The notes below the pieces were generated by a model. The model was not told the origin of the DNA. It made no database searches and saw only the letters and a program-made list of their open reading frames with translations. A stretch of 20,267 nucleotides of DNA from Sphingomonadales bacterium (lineage in GTDB: Bacteria; Pseudomonadota; Alphaproteobacteria; Sphingomonadales; Sphingomonadaceae). Of the stretch, positions 15,399-20,267 are shown in pieces. How positions within the stretch are numbered: position 1 is the stretch's first letter; each line of letters begins with the position of its first letter. The position numbers were made by a program, and so were the translations under genes. Where the stretch lies: contig JAGXGT010000158.1 of assembly GCA_024636595.1 (NCBI GenBank), positions 1-20,267 on the forward strand, written 5' to 3'.

Positions 15399-16463
15399 AT
15401 GGACATGAGCGGCACGCAAGACATGCACGGTGACCCGCAGTTGCTGATGTCCAGTCCAGCGCTGATTTCCCGAATCGTACCGACCGGCTGGATAGTGGGC
15501 TTGCTGTCGGTGAGCCTGCTGATCGTCATCGCCATGATGGCGGGGGCTGGACTCGGCATGGATTTCCTGAAAGTCAGCAACGGCAAATATGTGCTCGTAC
15601 TGATTCTGCTGGCGACCACCCGCTATGTGATGCGGGGTCAAGCGACTGGATGGCGGCGGATCGCGCGCGACTTCTGTGAATATGTCGGCTTTTTCCTGTT
15701 CATCAGCCTGCTGGGCGCCACCGCCACCTATCCTGCTGCGGCAGCAACCAGCGGATTTTCCGACCCGGTGCTGGCGAAAATCGATGCTTTTCTGGGGTTC
15801 GACTGGATGGACTGGTATATGCTGGCGGTGAATCATCCTTGGCTGCAAACGGCCGGCAGTCTGGCTTATGCCAATATCTACCTGTCGCCCGTTCTGCTGC
15901 TCGGCGGTCTTGCGCTGAGCGGCGAGCGGGCCCGGGCGCAGCTGTTCCTGATCAGTTTCTGGCTGGCGGCGGTAATTACCATGTTGCTGTTTTTGGCGGT
16001 TCCGGCGGTTGGTCCGCTCTCCTATCTTTGGCAGGGACCGGTTCCCTATATGCCGACCAGCGGCGTTTATCAGGCAGAATTGCTGCCGCTGCTCAGGGAC
16101 AATCTGCTCGGCTCGGTCGATCTCGGTGCGCTGCAGGGTCTGGTTTGTGCGCCCAGTTTCCACACGGCGGCGGCGGTCATCTATATCGCCATGGCCTGGC
16201 CGTGCCGCTATTTGCGCTGGCCACTGCTGCTGATCAACGGCGCGATGCTGCTGTCGACGCCGGTGGAAGGAACCCATTATTTGATCGATATGATTGCTGG
16301 CGCGATAGTTGGATTATTTGCACTGTGCACGGCGGGTGCAATACAATATAGCCTGCCCAAATTGCGACAAAAGCGAATATTGGGAGAGACAGGTTTATGG
16401 CAGATTTTGACATCATCGTCATCGGCGGCGGTTCCGCCGGCAGTGCAGTCGCAGGACGGCTGA
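15399..16463 (+). CDS. PAP2-superfamily membrane phosphatase/phosphotransferase
   Basis: About 354 residues. The C-terminal half carries the PAP2 motifs APSFHTAAAV (active-site His; seen near 16149-16178) and GTHYLIDMIAG (second His/Asp; near 16270-16302). Six or so hydrophobic segments surround them. The motif arrangement resembles the Aur1/IPC-synthase-like branch (PAP2_3) more than small soluble phosphatases. The start is uncertain: 15399 has AAAGG eight bases upstream; 15405, 15423 and a longer frame from 15273 are alternatives. The last 67 bases overlap the GMC gene in another frame, giving a Ser/Ala/Pro-rich tail that is unlikely to be catalytic. A role in phospholipid or sphingolipid head-group chemistry would suit a sphingomonad but is inference. 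Confidence 0.8.
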   Translation: MDMSGTQDMHGDPQLLMSSPALISRIVPTGWIVGLLSVSLLIVIAMMAGAGLGMDFLKVSNGKYVLVLILLATTRYVMRGQATGWRRIARDFCEYVGFFLFISLLGATATYPAAAATSGFSDPVLAKIDAFLGFDWMDWYMLAVNHPWLQTAGSLAYANIYLSPVLLLGGLALSGERARAQLFLISFWLAAVITMLLFLAVPAVGPLSYLWQGPVPYMPTSGVYQAELLPLLRDNLLGSVDLGALQGLVCAPSFHTAAAVIYIAMAWPCRYLRWPLLLINGAMLLSTPVEGTHYLIDMIAGAIVGLFALCTAGAIQYSLPKLRQKRILGETGLWQILTSSSSAAVPPAVQSQDG

Positions 16464-17986
16464 GCGAAGATGGCAAGCGCACCGTCTGCCTGATCGAGGC
16501 GGGCGGACGGAATAATAATTTCTTGGTCAAGACGCCCGGGATGATGCCGTTCCTGCTGAAGAACGCCAACTGGAAATTCGACACGGTCCCGCAGAAGGGC
16601 CTCAACGGCCGCACCGGTTACCAGCCGCGCGGCCGCGGTCTCGGCGGGTCGAGCGCGATCAACGCGATGGTCTATATTCGCGGCAACAAATGGGACTATG
16701 ACAATTGGGCCGATATGGGTTGTACCGGCTGGTCCTATGATGATGTGCTGCCCTATTTCAAGAAATCCGAAGGCAACGAACGCGGCGGCGACGCCTATCA
16801 CGGCGGCGACGGCCCGCTGTCCGTGTCCGACCAGAAATGGCCCAACCCGGGCAGCGTGGCCTTTGTCGAGGCGGCGCGCAATTTGCAGCTGCCGATTCTC
16901 GATGATTTTAACGGCGAGAAGCAGGAGGGCATGGGAATCTATCAGGTGACCCAGAAAGACGGCGAACGCTGGTCTGCGGCGCGCGCCTATGTCGAACCGG
17001 CCCGATCTCGCCCTAATCTGACGATCAAGACAAAATCGCTGGTCGAGAAGCTGATCATCAAGGATGGACGGGTAACTGGTGTACAGATCAAGCGCGGCTT
17101 CGGTCGCGAGACGATTTCCGCACGCGGCGCGGTGGTCCTCTCCGCTGGCGCCTTTGGCACGCCGCATATCCTGCAGCTGTCCGGCATTGGTCCGGCGGCG
17201 CATCTGAAGGACAAGGGTGTGGATGTGGTGCTCGACAAACCGGAAGTCGGCGCAAATCTGAAGGATCATATTGATTTTGTCTCCGGCTATCAGACCGAGT
17301 CCAAGGAACTGATCGGCGATTCTCTGGAGGGCACGGTGCGGATGGCCAAGGCGATCGTGCAGCACCGGATCAAGCGGACCGGAATCATGACCACGCCTTA
17401 CGCCGAAGCCGGCGGCTTCTGGAGCAGCGGTCCCGACGTCCCTGCCCCCGATATCCAATATCATTTCGTCCCGGCGATGCTGGAAGATCACGGCCGCGAA
17501 GCGGTCAAGGGCCATGGCTTCAGCTGCCACGCCTGCGTATTGCGGCCACACAGTAAGGGCACCGTGCGGCTGAACAATGACGATCCGCAAGCGCCGCCAG
17601 CGATTGACCCGAATTTTCTCGATGATGACCGGGATATCGCGACGCTGCGCAAGGGCGTTCGCCATATGAAGCGGATATTGGAAACGCCGCCGCTGACCGA
17701 TTATTCCCCGACCGACCGGCATCCGATCAATATGGATGATGATGCGGCGCTGGACGCGCTGATCCGCGCGCGCGCGGACACCGTCTATCACCCGGTTGGC
17801 ACCTGCCGGATGGGCGGAGACGATGCGGCGGTTGTCGATCCGCGACTGAAATTCCGGGGACTGGAAGGCCTCTATATTGCCGATGCGTCGATCATGCCGG
17901 AAATCATCAGCGGCAATACCAACGCGCCGAGCATCATGATCGGCGAGCGGGCGGCGGAATTTATCATGGCCGATCTGGCGGCCTGA
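16397..17986 (+). CDS. GMC-family FAD-dependent oxidoreductase (choline dehydrogenase / alcohol dehydrogenase AlkJ-like)
   Basis: 529-residue flavoenzyme oxidising an alcohol to an aldehyde. FAD-binding motif IIVIGGGSAGSAVAGRLSE begins at residue 6; GLGGSSAINAMVYIRG (81-96) is the first GMC signature, and LSAGAFGTPHILQLSGIGP the second. The catalytic pair is H465 (YHPVGTCRMG) and N509 (GNTNAPS). Length and motifs fit the choline dehydrogenase/AlkJ group; no betaine genes lie nearby, so an aliphatic or other alcohol is more likely than choline. The start lies inside the PAP2 gene, with GGGAGA and AGG upstream; the Rossmann motif at the N-terminus makes this start firm. Converges with the symporter gene 29 bases away. 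Confidence 0.95.
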   Translation: MADFDIIVIGGGSAGSAVAGRLSEDGKRTVCLIEAGGRNNNFLVKTPGMMPFLLKNANWKFDTVPQKGLNGRTGYQPRGRGLGGSSAINAMVYIRGNKWDYDNWADMGCTGWSYDDVLPYFKKSEGNERGGDAYHGGDGPLSVSDQKWPNPGSVAFVEAARNLQLPILDDFNGEKQEGMGIYQVTQKDGERWSAARAYVEPARSRPNLTIKTKSLVEKLIIKDGRVTGVQIKRGFGRETISARGAVVLSAGAFGTPHILQLSGIGPAAHLKDKGVDVVLDKPEVGANLKDHIDFVSGYQTESKELIGDSLEGTVRMAKAIVQHRIKRTGIMTTPYAEAGGFWSSGPDVPAPDIQYHFVPAMLEDHGREAVKGHGFSCHACVLRPHSKGTVRLNNDDPQAPPAIDPNFLDDDRDIATLRKGVRHMKRILETPPLTDYSPTDRHPINMDDDAALDALIRARADTVYHPVGTCRMGGDDAAVVDPRLKFRGLEGLYIADASIMPEIISGNTNAPSIMIGERAAEFIMADLAA

Positions 17987-18015
17987 TAGATATCGGCGTC
18001 GATTGGCCGGGCGGT

Positions 18016-19590
18016 CTACAGTCGTTCGATGGACACCGAAAGCAGGATGATTGCGACAGCGAACAGGCTTAGTCCTGCCGTCATCAGGAGCACATAAGGC
18101 CGCGACACATCATCCTGTTGCGCCACAAAAGCTCTTCCGGCGAGCGGCATTTTGCCAGCGACCATCGATAGCGCCATGGCCACAGCCAAGGTGACCGCCA
18201 ATCCGATGAGGTTCCACCACATCCAGAAAAGCCCCGGCTGGAATTGCCAGAAATACAGATTGAGGCACAGGCCGGACAGAAAGCCGATATTGGTGCTGAG
18301 AACCGTTCTGCGCTTCCACAAGATGGCGATCAGGAATACGCCCAGTACCGGTCCATAGAGAGCGGAACCAACCTTGTTGATCGCCTCGATCACGGTGGCC
18401 GAGATATCGCCGGAATAAAGCGAGAAAAACAGAATCAACCCGCCCCACAGCAGCGCCAGCAGACGCGCCAGAACCAGCTCGCTCCTTTGGTCCCGGGCGT
18501 GGAAGCCGAAACTCTTCAGATCCTCTATCGTCACCGCCGAGAGCGAATTGACCGCCGAACTGAGCGTCGACATCGCCGCCGACATGATCGCAACCAGCAG
18601 CAGGCCGATTATACCGTTGGGCAGATACTCGAGGATGAAAAGCGGCATCATATAGTCCGGACGATCCTCCGGAATAAGCGCCAGAAAGGCGCTATTGTTT
18701 GAGGCAATCACCCCGATGGCCACTCCGGTTATGCAATAGAGCAATGTCACCGGAAAGCGCAGAAAGGCGTTGGCCATCAGCAATTTGCGGATGTCGCCAA
18801 GGCTTTTGGCCGACAGCGACCTTTGCGCCTGGGTCTGATCACAGGCGTAATAGGAGACATAGAGCACAAACCCGCCGAACATCATCGGCAACAGGGCAAA
18901 CTCGTCTGTGACCAGCCCCGCATAGCTCCAGTCGACAACCTGCAATCGCGCCGGATCGACGCTCGACCAGAATGTTTCAAATCCGCCAATGAGGGAAATC
19001 GCGGAGACAAGGCAGACCAGCAAGCCGAGGACGATCAGAACCATCTGGATCGCGTCGGCATAGACCACTGCCCTGATCCCACCGAGAAATGAGTAAAGGA
19101 TGGTTATGATGCTGATCGCCAGGATCGAGTGGAGGAACGGAACGCCCAGCACCGCCTCGATAATCAGGCCGGTCGCATAGACCATGATGCCGGTGCCAAA
19201 AGCACGCACGATCTGGAAAGACAGGCTGATGAGGAAGCGCGTCGATCGGCCGATCCGCTGTTCCAGAAAATCAAAGATACTGATTACACCGGAGCGATAG
19301 AGCGGCGGCATGATCACGAACATGACCAGCAACATGGCCAGCGGAACGGCAAATTCAAAGGTCAGCCATTTCAGGCCGCCGCCTTCTCTCAAACCGACAA
19401 AGGCGGGCGCGGAAATAAAGCTGATCGCCGATAGCTGGGTCGCCATCGTCGAAAGCGCCAGGGGGAACCAGCCAATCGACTTGTTGCCGAGAAAATAATC
19501 GCCCTCGTCGCTCTGCTTGCTGAGAAACAGCCCGAAGACTAGCATGGCGCCGAGATAGGCGATGATCACAAAATAATCGAAACCGTTCAT
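18016..19590 (-). CDS. Sodium:solute symporter (SSS family)
   Basis: 524-residue inner-membrane transporter with about 13 hydrophobic helices. It would import an unknown solute with Na+. The N-terminal helix MNGFDYFVIIAYLGAM, the segment STMATQLSAISFISAPAF (about 47-64, in the region of the conserved Na+-site helix) and SAAMSTLSSAVNSLSAV later in the protein are typical of the family. It is not PutP by its motif in this region, and no neighbour indicates the substrate. The ribosome-binding site is weak. The amt terminator lies about 40 bases upstream, so it has its own promoter; TATAAA (minus strand, near 19602-19607) could be part of it. Confidence 0.93.
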   Translation of the reverse strand: MNGFDYFVIIAYLGAMLVFGLFLSKQSDEGDYFLGNKSIGWFPLALSTMATQLSAISFISAPAFVGLREGGGLKWLTFEFAVPLAMLLVMFVIMPPLYRSGVISIFDFLEQRIGRSTRFLISLSFQIVRAFGTGIMVYATGLIIEAVLGVPFLHSILAISIITILYSFLGGIRAVVYADAIQMVLIVLGLLVCLVSAISLIGGFETFWSSVDPARLQVVDWSYAGLVTDEFALLPMMFGGFVLYVSYYACDQTQAQRSLSAKSLGDIRKLLMANAFLRFPVTLLYCITGVAIGVIASNNSAFLALIPEDRPDYMMPLFILEYLPNGIIGLLLVAIMSAAMSTLSSAVNSLSAVTIEDLKSFGFHARDQRSELVLARLLALLWGGLILFFSLYSGDISATVIEAINKVGSALYGPVLGVFLIAILWKRRTVLSTNIGFLSGLCLNLYFWQFQPGLFWMWWNLIGLAVTLAVAMALSMVAGKMPLAGRAFVAQQDDVSRPYVLLMTAGLSLFAVAIILLSVSIERL

Positions 19591-19628
19591 GCGTACAATT
19601 TATAGCCCTATGTTGAATCGTCCCAGAC

Positions 19629-19662
19629 AAAAAAAGGCCGGGATGTTTTCACATCACCGGCC
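19629..19662 (-). terminator. Rho-independent terminator of amt
   Basis: Read on the minus strand: GGCCGG, a bulged T, GATGT, loop GAAA, ACATC, CCGGCC, then seven Ts (19635-19629). An 11-base-pair GC-rich stem plus a U-tract is a textbook intrinsic terminator. It separates amt from the symporter gene on the same strand. Confidence 0.92.
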
Positions 19663-19696
19663 ATAAAGTTGTTTGTTCGCAGGAGGAACAAGGTGA

Positions 19697-19733
19697 GGCG
19701 CCGACCGGATTTTGGGAGGAGAAGGCCGGCGCC
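19697..19733 (-). repeat. GC-rich hairpin just after the amt stop
   Basis: GGCGCCGACC (19697-19706) pairs with GGCCGGCGCC (19724-19733) with one mismatch and a 17-base loop. It starts 11 bases after the amt stop and has no U-tract of its own. It may protect the mRNA 3' end or slow the polymerase ahead of the true terminator at 19629-19662. Confidence 0.4.
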
Positions 19734-19744
19734 AAACTCGGAAA

Positions 19745-20267
19745 TTAGTAGTTGTAAGCGCGCTCTCCGTGTTCGCCGAGATCGAGACCTTCTTGCTCGA
19801 CTTCTTCGGAGACCCGCAGTCCGGTGACCAGCTTGGCGATGAACATCGCGATTGCCGTACCGATGCCAGCCCAGCCGATGGTAACCAGCACACCGATGAT
19901 CTGGGTGATAACCTGAGCACCCATCGCGGTGGAGCCGTCGCCGGGTCCGCCAAACATTGGCTGATAGACAATGCCGGTACCGATCGCACCAACCATGCCG
20001 CCGATGCCGTGGATGCCGAAAGCATCCAGCGAGTCATCATAGCCAAGCTTTGGTTTCAGGAACGAGACCGCATAGTAGCAGACCAAGGATGCAACCGCGC
20101 CGAGCACAATCGCTCCGAAGGGTCCGCTGTTACCGGCTGCAGGTGTTACTGCAACCAGACCGGCAATCACGCCTGAGCAGAAGCCCAGTGCAGAACCTTT
20201 GCGTCCGCTGAGTTTTTCAGCCAGCATCCAGAACAGGGCAGCCGAGGCGGTGGCAACAAAGGTGTTG
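19745..20267 (-). CDS. amtB: Ammonium transporter (3' portion; 5' end outside window)
   Basis: The C-terminal 173 residues or so of an Amt/MEP/Rh-family ammonium channel of the inner membrane, roughly the last 40% of the usual length. The sequence DSLDAFGIHGIGG contains the second of the twin pore histidines (equivalent to E. coli AmtB H318); the first is outside the window. Several membrane helices follow. The cytoplasmic tail ending GLDLGEHGERAYNY is the conserved proteobacterial tail that contacts PII proteins. A glnK gene would be expected upstream, beyond the window. Confidence 0.95.
   Translation of the reverse strand, partial: NTFVATASAALFWMLAEKLSGRKGSALGFCSGVIAGLVAVTPAAGNSGPFGAIVLGAVASLVCYYAVSFLKPKLGYDDSLDAFGIHGIGGMVGAIGTGIVYQPMFGGPGDGSTAMGAQVITQIIGVLVTIGWAGIGTAIAMFIAKLVTGLRVSEEVEQEGLDLGEHGERAYNY

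Noticed and set aside
15195..16277. 360-residue Gln/Arg/His-rich minus-strand frame opposite the PAP2 gene
   Set aside because: Composition is that of the reverse complement of a hydrophobic gene; no motif or start signal.
16277..17791. 504-residue minus-strand frame opposite the GMC gene
   Set aside because: Antisense shadow; the GMC frame has all catalytic and FAD motifs.
1..20267. CRISPR arrays, tRNA or rRNA genes, insertion sequences, phage genes
   Set aside because: I saw no regularly spaced repeats, cloverleaf-like sequence, transposase or integrase motifs, or terminal inverted repeats.

Overview
The window looks like chromosomal DNA of an alphaproteobacterium of the order Sphingomonadales (Sphingopyxis / Parasphingorhabdus / Novosphingobium type). 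The main evidence is the ABC exporter at 10039-11847. From memory it aligns almost end to end with the structurally characterised Atm1 protein of Novosphingobium aromaticivorans. Supporting signs are the GTTC-N7-GTTC type of LexA operator, the cluster of GANTC (CcrM) sites, a TonB-dependent receptor and moderately high GC. It is mostly ordinary core-genome sequence. I see no insertion sequence, prophage, CRISPR array, tRNA or rRNA.

Left end (1-2354). The 5' two-thirds of a class I ribonucleotide reductase alpha gene (nrdA) runs leftward off the window. Behind it is a 507-base gene-free stretch unusually dense in candidate regulatory sites: a pair of NrdR boxes three helical turns apart, a canonical alphaproteobacterial LexA box, seven GANTC methylation sites within 270 bases, DnaA-box-like sites and a perfect 15-base palindrome. 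This regulatory island is the most interesting part of the window. A small membrane protein gene follows.

Middle left (2355-7678). A two-gene unit of unknown function encodes an exported protein with a polyproline hinge and a four-helix membrane protein. Its GC is visibly lower than that of its neighbours. Next come class I Fe-S fumarase, a small two-helix membrane protein, an SDR oxidoreductase that overlaps a DUF2256 zinc-ribbon gene by one base, and another small membrane protein.

Middle right (7818-17986). All genes point rightward: a TonB-dependent receptor (probable TTG start), the Atm1-type exporter, RecQ helicase, a lipoprotein of the DUF442/TIGR01244 phosphatase-rhodanese-like family overlapping recQ by four bases, a di-iron fatty acid hydroxylase/sterol desaturase-family membrane enzyme, a PAP2-superfamily membrane phosphatase/phosphotransferase, and a GMC flavin oxidoreductase whose start lies 67 bases inside the PAP2 gene. 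The close spacing from recQ on suggests one or two operons. The last three genes might concern lipid or alcohol metabolism, but that is inference.

Right end (18016-20267). A sodium:solute symporter converges on the GMC gene. Beyond it, on the same strand, lies the 3' part of an ammonium transporter (amt), which ends in a textbook Rho-independent terminator.
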